Assembly: GCA_009922615.1 (NCBI GenBank)
Contig: RFVF01000033.1
Span: forward strand, 1-50,669
DNA from: Pseudomonadota bacterium
Lineage (GTDB): Bacteria > Verrucomicrobiota > Verrucomicrobiia > Limisphaerales > SXTU01
Length of the DNA stretch: 50,669 nt
Direction: 5' to 3'
Numbering within the stretch: position 1 is the stretch's first letter; each line of letters opens with the position of its first letter. Below, in pieces: positions 44,101 to 50,669 of the stretch. The notes beneath the pieces were generated by a model. The model ran no database searches, was not told where the DNA came from, and saw nothing but the letters and a program-made list of their open reading frames with translations. The position numbers were made by a program, and so were the translations under genes.

Positions 44101-44901
44101 TCGGATGGGTATTCCTTTGTCACTTGGACGGGCGATGAGTTGGCCCTGGACAATCCGCTTACGGTCACGGTGAACCGCTCCAAGGCGCTACAAGCAGTTT
44201 TTGCTCCGAAGCTGATGGTCGACAACTTTGAGGCGGGAGCGTTTCGTTCGGGAATCGGTTGGATAACGAACAACCCGGCGGGGATCGCGCCGTGGTTTGT
44301 GGAAACCGTCAGCGGCGCGGCCACCAATTCCTTCACGGGTGGACTTTTTCACGCCCGGTCGGGAGTGATCGGCAACAGCCAGTCCACCGCGCTGCAACTG
44401 GTCGCGAAGTGCCGCTCCGGGGCGGCTTCGTTCAGTTACCGGGTGAGCTCCGAGGAGTTCGGCCTGGTGGCGGGAGACTTCTTCCAGTTCTATTTGAACG
44501 GAGTCCGTCAACTTAACACCAATGGCGAGACGGGCTGGCAGACCTATGCGTTTCAAGTCCCGGCGGGCACCAACACTTTTGAATGGCGCTACACCAAGGA
44601 CAACTCGGGGCTCGCCGGACTCGATGCCGTGTTTCTGGATAACGTGGACCTGCCGTTGACGGAGCCCATTAATCTGGACGTGCCGCTCCGGTTCAACACC
44701 AGTGCCTTGCAGCGGATCAACGGGGGGTTGCAACTTCGGGTGGAAGGCCAGAGCAACCAAGTGTTCTACGTGCAGGCATCCACCGATCTTGGCAACTGGG
44801 TCACCGTGTCCACCAACTACGCGCCCTACGGGCTGATCCAGTTCACGGAGCCGAACATCTTCACCAATGCCAACCGTTACTACCGGGTGCTCATCCCGTA
44901 G
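41119..44901 (+). CDS. Subtilisin-family serine protease (S8), multidomain secreted
   Basis: The 1260-residue protein has a late signal segment (about 25-42) and a propeptide-like region (about 45-140). The S8 catalytic domain has Asp190 (AVIDSGIRYTHADL), His245 (NGHGTRVAG), oxyanion Asn336 (SAGN) and Ser420 (LDGTSLAAAHVSG), all intact. After it come two PPC-like beta-sandwich domains (about 590-715, PNDNFSQAGKV, and 835-960, DPFNDVFANALELA), an InlB B-repeat-like segment (AFPSDGYSFVTWTGDEL), another beta-sandwich domain, and the C-terminal module (FYVQASTDLGNW...RYYRVLIP). It should be an exported, self-activating protease. It is the last gene of the secreted block. Confidence 0.93.
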   Translation: MSPAPIRNLVGVTDGLFPISPVVRAFGCLCLLVLLLARGNAATTEYVTYEGKRVHPTAVMATYRTGVTASEVLPLLRELGLHVVWEAKSMPGLVHLDLNPEAARLPNGDPASLLTQRLDRLRRSGLFESVSPDHIGRLALVPNDGFFQDGTLWGLHNVGQLGGVVGADIGVTNAWDITVGSTNVIVAVIDSGIRYTHADLAAQMWRNPGEIAGDSTDNDGNSYVDDVFGINAVTNSGDPMDDNGHGTRVAGVIAAAPNNGRSHVGVAWNVRLMALKATDAQGNPRNSAIVQCIDYAIKNGAKILNCSFETSHDPQLFQAFQRAQKSGLLVITSAGNFSSNIDNPQLAVFPAGYAGFTFNLDNILTVAALDRRDGLARYSNFGTNNVHLGAPGVEIASTSYLGDNSYDTATLDLTLLDGTSLAAAHVSGVAALVFSLTNNMTYSEARNRILLTTTPVAALKGKTASGGRVNAYRALTTAADGVLEVQLSPAPGATLLAGSSVPFTVMVNDLFPVNNATVSGTLPGVFTNLVFLNNGTLPDRTAGDNQHAIIVNTPAIPTADLALTITVTAPGKTNFVNTYHYRTATVPPNDNFSQAGKVPDAGGVVFGDNTFGSLETGEPAHAAVSNLANSVWWNWAPTNSGPVLVDTAGSSFDTVVAVYTGQSLTNLTPLAQTNDVGVISQGFVNFIASPGTTYRIAVASASSNSVGQVRLRVQFNGVPDTVAPTVAITNLVNGPLSVTNPPSGLIVTNALLTLSGTATDPGPSAIGVRQVFVRANSGLSTAASGTNTWTMPIFLVPGTNVIQVSATDFSGNVSAPVSFQVIYRVFDPFNDVFANALELAGSFGATVTNNVSATIEPGEPLHAGKQGGKSVWYYFTAPSDGLLSLTTSNSTFDTLLAVYTGSRVDRLTALNANDDAPSGAGGVHSDVLQAVRAGTRYYVAVDGLAGAAGIVLLTYSFTPVPIFDLTVTATTGGVAFPVSGSFPSNTTVDVVAFPSDGYSFVTWTGDELALDNPLTVTVNRSKALQAVFAPKLMVDNFEAGAFRSGIGWITNNPAGIAPWFVETVSGAATNSFTGGLFHARSGVIGNSQSTALQLVAKCRSGAASFSYRVSSEEFGLVAGDFFQFYLNGVRQLNTNGETGWQTYAFQVPAGTNTFEWRYTKDNSGLAGLDAVFLDNVDLPLTEPINLDVPLRFNTSALQRINGGLQLRVEGQSNQVFYVQASTDLGNWVTVSTNYAPYGLIQFTEPNIFTNANRYYRVLIP

Positions 44902-44913
44902 CCGGTCGATTGG

Positions 44914-45303
44914 TCACTGCTTCTCGCGGACCTGCAACTGATAGGGGGCTGAGAGCACGCTGTTGGAGCGGGCCACGGGAATGGCGTTATACTCGAAGTC
45001 TACCTTGACCCGGTAGTTGACCACGTTGGTGTTGGCGGGAACAGGCAGGAGCGTTTCCCAGCGGTGCTCCATGCGGTGCGTCCGACGCATCGGGTAATTG
45101 TTGTCGCCCACTTGCAGATACGGCTTGAGGGTCTCGCGCTTGAGCGCCTGCATGTCACTGCGGAACTCAATTTCCACCGGATAAAGCCCTTCAGCATTAC
45201 GCGGTTGGGAGCGGGGAGACAAGTTGGTGATGGTCGAGGTGGTGCCACAGCCGGCCAGCCAGGCCGCTGCCAGCAGTCCGCCCAATCGAAGTGTCTTGCG
45301 CAT
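44914..45303 (-). CDS. Putative lipoprotein
   Basis: ATG 45303 gives 129 residues with a lipoprotein signal (LGGLLAAAWLAGC, lipobox LAGC). The mature part forms short strands: GLYPVEIEFRSDMQALK, PYLQVGDNNYPMRRTHRMEHRW, then VVNYRVKVDFEYNAIPV and SAPYQLQV. This looks like one immunoglobulin-like domain. I do not recognise a family. It is convergent with the protease gene (12-bp gap) and divergent from dapL (155 bp), where no clear promoter was seen. Confidence 0.72.
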   Translation of the reverse strand: MRKTLRLGGLLAAAWLAGCGTTSTITNLSPRSQPRNAEGLYPVEIEFRSDMQALKRETLKPYLQVGDNNYPMRRTHRMEHRWETLLPVPANTNVVNYRVKVDFEYNAIPVARSNSVLSAPYQLQVREKQ

Positions 45304-45458
45304 AGTGCCGCGAGTCTGGCCCGTGGCTGTGCGCGGTGTAAAGGCGGTTTTGCCGCTTGCGAAACCCGGGTCCATCGCTACCGTCTGCCCCTTGAAATTT
45401 CGCGGACACTCCGCGCTGGCTGACAATTGAACGACGATCACCGAACTCCCACCCGCTC

Positions 45459-46697
45459 ATGGCTCAACTCAACGACAATTACCTGAAACTCAAGGCCGGC
45501 TACCTCTTCCCCGAGATCGGCCGCCGCGTGAAAGTCTTCTGCGAAGCGAACCCCGAGGCCGCCAAGCGCCTCATCCGCTGCGGCATCGGTGACGTGACCG
45601 AGCCGCTGCCGCCCGCCGTCATCGCCGCGCTGCACAAGGCCGTCGATGAAATGGCCGTCCGCTCCAGCTTCAAAGGCTACGGCCCCGAGCAGGGCTACGA
45701 CTGGCTCCGTGCCGCGATTGCGAAGAACGATTTCCGCGACAAGGGCCTCGACGTTGCCGATGACGAAGTCTTCGTCAGCGACGGCTCCAAGTGCGATTGC
45801 GGCAACATCCTCGATGTGCTCGGCGCAAAAAACAAAATCGCCATCAGCGATCCCGTGTATCCCGTTTACGTGGACACCAACGTCATGGCCGGTCACACCG
45901 GCGAGGCGAACGAAGCGGGCGCTTACGGCAAGCTCGTCTATCTCCCGTGCAAGCCCAGCAACGGCTTCGTGCCCGCGCCGCCCAAGAAGCACGTGGATGT
46001 CATCTACCTCTGCTCGCCCAACAACCCGACTGGTGCCGTTGCCACCCGCGAGCAGCTTGAGGCGTGGGTGAAATACGCGCTCGAAAACAAGGCGATAATC
46101 CTGTTCGACGCCGCCTACGAGGCCTACATCTCCGACCCCGCCATCCCGCATTCGATCTACGAAATTCCCGGCGCACGCGAGTGTGCCATCGAGTTCCGCA
46201 GCTTCTCGAAAAACGGTGGCTTCACCGGCGTGCGCTGCGCCTACACCGTCGTGCCCAAGGCGCTCATGGCCGCCACGCGCGCGGGCGAGATGAAGCCCTT
46301 GCATCCGCTGTGGAACCGCCGCTCCGCGACCAAGTTCAACGGCGTCTCCTACATCGTCCAGCGCGCCGCCGAGGCGCTTTACAGCGACGAGGGCAAGGCG
46401 CAGGTCAAGGCGCTCATCGAGCACTACATGGGCAACGCTGCCTTGTTGCGCAAGGGCGCGAAGAAAGCCGGCCTGAAAGTGTTCGGCGGCGTCAACGCGC
46501 CCTACATCTGGGTGAAGTGCCCGGCGGGCGTCACGAGCTGGCAGGCCTTCGACAAGATTCTCGGCGAGGCCAACGTCGTCATTACGCCCGGCAGCGGCTT
46601 CGGCTCCAAGGGCGAAGGCTACTTCCGCATCAGCAGCTTCAACAGCCGCGCCAATGCCGAGGAAGTCGCGCGGCGCTTGCAGGAGTTGAAGTGGTGA
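45459..46697 (+). CDS. dapL: LL-diaminopimelate aminotransferase
   Basis: The 412-residue protein matches DapL in length and motifs: [19 protein letters not shown] at the N-terminus, [59 protein letters not shown] and the PLP lysine Lys251 in [14 protein letters not shown]. It converts tetrahydrodipicolinate directly to LL-diaminopimelate using glutamate, for lysine and peptidoglycan synthesis. This bypasses the acyl-intermediate route and is typical of Chlamydiae-Verrucomicrobia relatives, plants and some other bacteria. It is a lone gene here. Confidence 0.97.
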   Translation: MAQLNDNYLKLKAGYLFPEIGRRVKVFCEANPEAAKRLIRCGIGDVTEPLPPAVIAALHKAVDEMAVRSSFKGYGPEQGYDWLRAAIAKNDFRDKGLDVADDEVFVSDGSKCDCGNILDVLGAKNKIAISDPVYPVYVDTNVMAGHTGEANEAGAYGKLVYLPCKPSNGFVPAPPKKHVDVIYLCSPNNPTGAVATREQLEAWVKYALENKAIILFDAAYEAYISDPAIPHSIYEIPGARECAIEFRSFSKNGGFTGVRCAYTVVPKALMAATRAGEMKPLHPLWNRRSATKFNGVSYIVQRAAEALYSDEGKAQVKALIEHYMGNAALLRKGAKKAGLKVFGGVNAPYIWVKCPAGVTSWQAFDKILGEANVVITPGSGFGSKGEGYFRISSFNSRANAEEVARRLQELKW

Positions 46698-46714
46698 GCG
46701 CCAGCTTGCGGAGA

Positions 46715-48298
46715 CTACTCCCGTTTGGGTTCGATCGCGAAGTCTAACTGCGCCTTGGCAACCTCGCCGAGCTTTTCGTAGCACTCGCCACGTAGGCGAT
46801 GAGCCCCCTGTATTTGAGGGTCGAGCGCGAGCGCTGCTGTGTAATCGGCAATTGCTTTGGAATAATCCTTCTTATGCGACTGATAGACTCTGGCCCGATA
46901 AAAATGCGCTCCCGCGAGTGATTTGGCCTTTCCCTCGCCTTGAAGCGAGAAGTCGGTGTCGCCTTCGATGTAGGTTGTCCAATCGGCAATGGCATCATCG
47001 TATCGCCTCATGTATGGATAGTAGGTCGCTCGATTCCAACGTGCTCCTGCGTCGTTCGGTTTGATCTCCAGGCAACGCGTGTAGTCTGCGATCGCCCTCT
47101 CATGTCCGCCTCTGCGCGCCGGGAGGTTCGACGCATAGAGATTGCCGCGCATGAAGTAGGCTTCGGCCATGTTGGGATCGAGTTCGATGGCTTTGTCGAG
47201 GTCTTCCAATTGCGCTTCGTAGTCGTGATGGATGTAGTGATCGCCAGCGCGATCATAGTATGCACGCGCTGAGTTAAGCGGTGGCTGTTTAGTTTGATTT
47301 GCTGCATTGCTGACAGTTGCCGGTTGATTGCGTAAAAGGCCGATTTCACCCCGCAGCCGAAGGATTTCCCGTTGTTGTGAGTTGGCGCTCAAGCGTTCGT
47401 TCTCCGCGATGAGCGCGACCAAGCGGTTCGTCGCGCCCGCCAGTTGCGCCTCCAACTGCCGGATTTGTTCGGCCAAGGGAACTTGTTGTTGGTGAAGCGT
47501 CGCCACTTGCTCGCGCAGCTTCGCGTTTTGTTGCGCTTGGTGAAGGCCCGCGCCGGCGAGCGCGGCGAGCGTGGCGACGACGCAGGCTTTTTGCAGAGTA
47601 GTCATGGTGAGGGCGGGGGCGGTGCTCGCGGTGGCAGTGACGGTGGAAACGGTCGCTCTGGTCAACGCGGCACTGGAAAGGGACACGGCCAAGCCGGCGG
47701 GCGCGGCTTGCACGCCGTTCGCCGTGAGCAAGCCGACCAGTCCGCTGGCTCCGAGCGACACCTTGCGCTGCGCCAGCAATTCCCGCAGCCGCTCCACCGC
47801 GCGGCTCACGCGCTTCTGGGCGGCCTCCTCGCTGAGGCCCAGTCGGGCGGCCATCTCGCGAGCGGATTGCTGCTCGAAGTAACGCAGCAGCACGGCGTCG
47901 CGGTCGGTGTCGCTCAATTCCCCGAGCGCGGCGTCCAGGTGCGGCGCGAGTTCATCCCACGAGGCTTCGGGCGCGGCGGGCAAGGCATTCATGGCGGCGG
48001 CCTCCTGTTCGCGCTGGCGGCGGCGCACGTCGGTGCGGACGGTTTGCGCGGCGAGATATTGCGCGGTGCGATGCAGCCAGCCGACGAGCACGGCGTGCTC
48101 CGTGAGCGTGTCGGCCTGCCGCGCGAGCGCGAGGAATACGCCTTGCGCCACGTCCTGCGCGAGGTGCGGGTCGCAGACCATCCGCAGCGCGGCGGAATGC
48201 ACGAAGTCCACGTGGCGGCGGACGAGTTCGCGGAAGGCGGCCTCCGAGTGCTGTTCCGCGTAAGCGCGGAGGAGCTGGGCATCAGACGAGTCGTTCAC
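46715..48298 (-). CDS. ECF sigma factor fused to membrane, coiled-coil and TPR regions
   Basis: This 527-residue protein has an ECF sigma N-terminal part: region 2 at about 1-95 (LVRRHVDFVHSAALRMV, QDVAQGVFLALAR) and region 4 at about 115-178 (DRDAVLLRYFEQQSAREMAARLGLS with a helix-turn-helix). A hydrophobic Ala/Gly region (about 180-212) follows, then a membrane helix (about 236-254), a coiled coil (about 256-326) and TPR repeats (about 340-522) such as AIELDPNMAEAYFMRGNLY. So the sigma factor is tethered to the membrane with a presumably extracytoplasmic TPR sensor. It may be released or controlled by its own tail; that is inference. It is convergent with dapL (17-bp gap). Confidence 0.88.
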   Translation of the reverse strand: MNDSSDAQLLRAYAEQHSEAAFRELVRRHVDFVHSAALRMVCDPHLAQDVAQGVFLALARQADTLTEHAVLVGWLHRTAQYLAAQTVRTDVRRRQREQEAAAMNALPAAPEASWDELAPHLDAALGELSDTDRDAVLLRYFEQQSAREMAARLGLSEEAAQKRVSRAVERLRELLAQRKVSLGASGLVGLLTANGVQAAPAGLAVSLSSAALTRATVSTVTATASTAPALTMTTLQKACVVATLAALAGAGLHQAQQNAKLREQVATLHQQQVPLAEQIRQLEAQLAGATNRLVALIAENERLSANSQQREILRLRGEIGLLRNQPATVSNAANQTKQPPLNSARAYYDRAGDHYIHHDYEAQLEDLDKAIELDPNMAEAYFMRGNLYASNLPARRGGHERAIADYTRCLEIKPNDAGARWNRATYYPYMRRYDDAIADWTTYIEGDTDFSLQGEGKAKSLAGAHFYRARVYQSHKKDYSKAIADYTAALALDPQIQGAHRLRGECYEKLGEVAKAQLDFAIEPKRE

Positions 48299-48521
48299 TC
48301 ACGGTAAAGTAGCCGCCGCCGGGAAAACCGGACAGGGAAAGTCGTCCCTCCCGGATCGTTCGGGAAGGCTCCCGGACCTTCGGGGAGCTTCCAAGCGACG
48401 TTCGGAAAGCGGCCTCTTTGACAAGCCGAAATCTCAGTGTCCGCTCCGCGCCAGTGTTGGGTTTATGTGCACGCAGCGTGATCGCGCTTGAAGTCTGGCT
48501 AAGCCGTTGCGTCGAAGGCCC
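48299..48521. promoter_or_regulatory. Divergent intergenic region with a strong hairpin
   Basis: The 223-base gap between the leftward sigma gene and rightward DUF1080 gene must hold both promoters. A hairpin with ten paired bases and one bulged G lies at 48363-48392 (arms GGAAGGCTCCC and GGGAGCTTCC, loop about nine bases). No T-run follows on either side, so it is not a typical terminator. No convincing promoter boxes were found. Confidence 0.4.
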
Positions 48522-49115
48522 ATGTTCAAATTTTTGGGTTGTTGGGCTATGAGCGCTGGACTGTTGGTCGCGCTGGGTGGCGAGGTGTGGGCACTGGATC
48601 CGGGCTTCACCGCTTTGTTCAACGGCCGGGATTTCGAGGGCTGGCGGTTTTCGTTGCAGAAGGCGGGAGATCCCTGGCCGGAGAACTGGAAGGTCAAGGA
48701 CGGCGTCATCTCCCTCACCGGTGCCATGCGGCCGCACCTCGTGACGATCAAGTCGTATTCGGATTTCGAGATGAAGTTCGAGTGGCGGGCGTTGAAGGAG
48801 AAGTTCAACAGCGGGTTTTACATCCGCTGCAAGCCCGACGCCGGGAACAACCAGATCCGCGTGGACAAGGGGACCGAGGGCGCGTTTCTCGCCGGCAAGA
48901 TCATTGGGGCGAAGGCGGTGCCGGAATTGCAGAAGACCGTGGGCGAATGGAACGAGTGGCGCGTGCTGGTGAAGGGCGACAAGGTCACGCTTTGGTGCAA
49001 CGGCAAACTGGCGTGGGAGGGCTCAGGATTTCAGCCCGACCAGGGCTGCATCGGCTTGCAGGCCGAGGGAGCCCCACTGGAGTTTCGCAACTTGCAGTTG
49101 CGCGAATTGAAGTGA
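48522..49115 (+). CDS. Secreted DUF1080 (3-keto-disaccharide hydrolase fold) protein
   Basis: The 197-residue protein has a signal peptide (MFKFLGCWAMSAGLLVALGGEVWA) and a single DUF1080 concanavalin-like domain: FTALFNGRDFEGWRF, WKVKDGVISLTG, YSDFEMKFEWR, FNSGFYIRC, EWNEWRVLVKGDKVTLWCNGKLAWEG and GCIGLQAEGAPLEFRNLQLREL. This domain is very frequent in Verrucomicrobia and Planctomycetes and has been assigned a glycoside-related role. ATG 48522 is preferred over an upstream TTG. No neighbouring sugar genes support a specific substrate. Confidence 0.93.
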   Translation: MFKFLGCWAMSAGLLVALGGEVWALDPGFTALFNGRDFEGWRFSLQKAGDPWPENWKVKDGVISLTGAMRPHLVTIKSYSDFEMKFEWRALKEKFNSGFYIRCKPDAGNNQIRVDKGTEGAFLAGKIIGAKAVPELQKTVGEWNEWRVLVKGDKVTLWCNGKLAWEGSGFQPDQGCIGLQAEGAPLEFRNLQLRELK

Positions 49116-49170
49116 GCCGCGCCTTGCCGTCGGTTTGCCGGACGCTTTAACGTCGCCGGTATCTCGACCC

Positions 49171-50019
49171 GTGAGCACCGGCAAGATTTACCTCAAGTGC
49201 AAGTGTCCGCATTGCGGCGCGGAGGTCGCGTATCCTGATTATGCTGGCGGCGGGGCCAGCGCCTGTGGCCGGTGTGGCAAAACGGTTTTGCTGCCGCGCG
49301 CCGTCGCCGTGGCTCCCCCGCCTCCAGTTGCCGCTGCCAAGACGATGGCATCTCCCCCCGCGCCTCCGACCGTGGCGAAACCACCGCCTGTGGGCGTCAA
49401 GCGTGTCGAGCCGTCGTCCGTCCGGGCCGTTGATCCGCCTCCAGCGGGCCGACGCCGCGGCTCGTTTCTGCGCGTGTGTTTGTGGGGGTTGAATCTCGCC
49501 ATCGTGCTGGCGGCGGGGTTCGTCGTGGTGGATCACTTGAAGAACCGTCCGGCGTCGTCGCCAGATGAAGGTGGGGGCACCGCGCCGGTCACCGCCACAC
49601 CTGCCGCCCCGTCAGGACCAGCACCCGCTGCGAAGTCAGATTCACCCACGGTCGTCACTCCTTCGCCGAACCCACCATCTGTGACCGCACCCACCAACTC
49701 CCAGCCCGCTGTCACCGTGCCGAAGGGACCGAAGCTCATCGGTGATTTGAAGGTCACGCAAGTCGCGCTCGACCAGCCCAAGGGAGCCAAGGGCAGCCGC
49801 CTCGTTTATGTGACCGGCGTTTTGAAAAATGACTCGGATCACCAACGCTTCGGCGTCCGCGTGGAACTCGATCTGTTCGACGCCGCGGGCAACAAGGTCG
49901 GCACGGCCACGGATTACCGGCAGTCGCTCGAACCGCGCGCCACGTGGCAGTTTCGCGGCATCGTCACCGATCGCCGCGCCACGGCGGCGAAGTTCGCAGG
50001 GGTGAAGGAAGACGAGTGA
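49171..50019 (+). CDS. Zinc-ribbon membrane protein with FxLYD-like domain
   Basis: From GTG 49171 (282 residues; TTG 49135 is possible) the N-terminus has a four-Cys ribbon ([28 protein letters not shown]), a Pro/Ala linker, one membrane helix (about 110-130, [18 protein letters not shown]) and a Pro/Thr-rich spacer. A C-terminal beta domain ([36 protein letters not shown]) matches the FxLYD/DUF3426 type. Such proteins have a cytoplasmic zinc finger and an extracytoplasmic domain. Function is unknown. Confidence 0.82.
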   Translation: MSTGKIYLKCKCPHCGAEVAYPDYAGGGASACGRCGKTVLLPRAVAVAPPPPVAAAKTMASPPAPPTVAKPPPVGVKRVEPSSVRAVDPPPAGRRRGSFLRVCLWGLNLAIVLAAGFVVVDHLKNRPASSPDEGGGTAPVTATPAAPSGPAPAAKSDSPTVVTPSPNPPSVTAPTNSQPAVTVPKGPKLIGDLKVTQVALDQPKGAKGSRLVYVTGVLKNDSDHQRFGVRVELDLFDAAGNKVGTATDYRQSLEPRATWQFRGIVTDRRATAAKFAGVKEDE

Positions 50020-50080
50020 CGCAGCGCGCGCTTGCCACGCCTGCGGTGTGTTCCCATACTCCCGGCCGCATTTTGAAATT

Positions 50081-50669
50081 ATGAACCAGCCCATTCGTGT
50101 TGCCATCACCGGCGCTGCCGGCCAAATCGGTTACTCCCTCCTCTTCCGCATCGCCTCCGGCGCGATGTTTGGACCGAACCAACCGGTCATCCTCCATCTC
50201 ATCGAAATCCCCGATGAAAAAGCCCTCAAGGCCCTCAACGGCGTCATCATGGAGCTCGAAGACTGCGCGTTCCCGCTGCTCAAGGGCTGCGTGCCCACGA
50301 GCGATTTGAACGAGGGCTTTCGCGGCGTGAACTGGTCATTGCTTGTCGGCGCGCGCCCGCGCGGCCCCGGCATGGAACGCAAGGACCTGCTCACGGCCAA
50401 CGGCAAGATCTTCACCGGCCAAGGCGCCGCCATCGCCAAGAACGCCGCGCGCGACGTCCGCACGCTCGTCGTCGGCAACCCGTGCAACACGAACTCGCTC
50501 ATCGCGATGAACAGCGCCGCCGGCGTGCCGCGCGAGCAGTTCTTCGCCATGACGGCCCTCGACGAAAATCGCGCCCGCACGCAGCTCGCCAAGAAGGCCG
50601 GCACGCCCGTCGAATCCATCACCAACCTTTGCGTTTGGGGCAATCACAGCTCCACGATGTATCCTGACT
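50081..50669 (+). CDS. mdh: Malate dehydrogenase, N-terminal part (runs off the window)
   Basis: The frame is open from ATG 50081 to the window end, giving 196 residues. The NAD+ motif [18 protein letters not shown], then [59 protein letters not shown] and the active-site [11 protein letters not shown] are those of the type 2 malate dehydrogenase group. It oxidises malate to oxaloacetate in the TCA cycle. The C-terminal third is outside the window. It is a lone gene after a 61-bp gap. Confidence 0.97.
   Translation, partial: MNQPIRVAITGAAGQIGYSLLFRIASGAMFGPNQPVILHLIEIPDEKALKALNGVIMELEDCAFPLLKGCVPTSDLNEGFRGVNWSLLVGARPRGPGMERKDLLTANGKIFTGQGAAIAKNAARDVRTLVVGNPCNTNSLIAMNSAAGVPREQFFAMTALDENRARTQLAKKAGTPVESITNLCVWGNHSSTMYPD

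Overview
The window is GC-rich bacterial DNA, densely packed with genes. I infer a member of the Verrucomicrobiota, probably outside Akkermansia and possibly near the Pedosphaera/Limisphaerales group. The reasons are a four-gene pilM-to-secretin operon in the same order as Akkermansia Amuc_1101-1098, an LL-diaminopimelate aminotransferase, an ECF sigma factor fused to a membrane/TPR tail, DUF1080, and secreted proteins with Asn/Thr-rich repeats. This is inference from gene content; no 16S rRNA is present.

Layout. Positions 1-13857 (minus strand) hold a compact type II secretion/pseudopilus operon read leftwards: a small periplasmic protein, gspE (broken), gspF, G, H, I, J, K, L, M, an EF-hand GspC-like protein, a secretin split into two exported polypeptides, and the start of a membrane sensor-like protein cut by the window edge. 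Many of these genes overlap by ATGA. Positions 14095-22449 (plus) carry rtcB, a large hybrid histidine kinase whose 5' end is disturbed by a 29-bp tandem duplication, a TMEM14-type membrane protein and an HrpB-type DEAH helicase containing four heptamer-built inverted-repeat inserts. Positions 22508-26855 look like a small surface-glycan group: SGNH protein, polyprenyl-phosphate sugar transferase, membrane protein, UDP-glucuronate decarboxylase. Positions 27021-33710 are the Akkermansia-type pilM/1100/1099/1098 operon, followed by a standalone 5'-3' exonuclease. Positions 34791-44901 encode four consecutive secreted proteins: a seven-repeat propeller-like protein, an unknown, a FHA-like beta-helix protein and a subtilisin. 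Three of the four end in the same kind of C-terminal module. Positions 44914-50669 return to mixed genes: a lipoprotein, dapL, the sigma-TPR fusion, DUF1080, a zinc-ribbon membrane protein and the start of malate dehydrogenase.

How they fit together. Two different type IV pilus-related machines lie within 35 kb, each with its own PilM/GspL-like scaffold and secretin. The second is followed closely by a block of exported proteins that could be cargo. Neither a prepilin peptidase nor a retraction ATPase is in view, and the only assembly ATPase gene (gspE) has an out-of-frame internal deletion as given.

No tRNA, rRNA, CRISPR array or insertion sequence was recognised. No gene-free stretch exceeds 300 bases; the longest gaps are 13858-14094 and 48299-48521, both between divergent genes.
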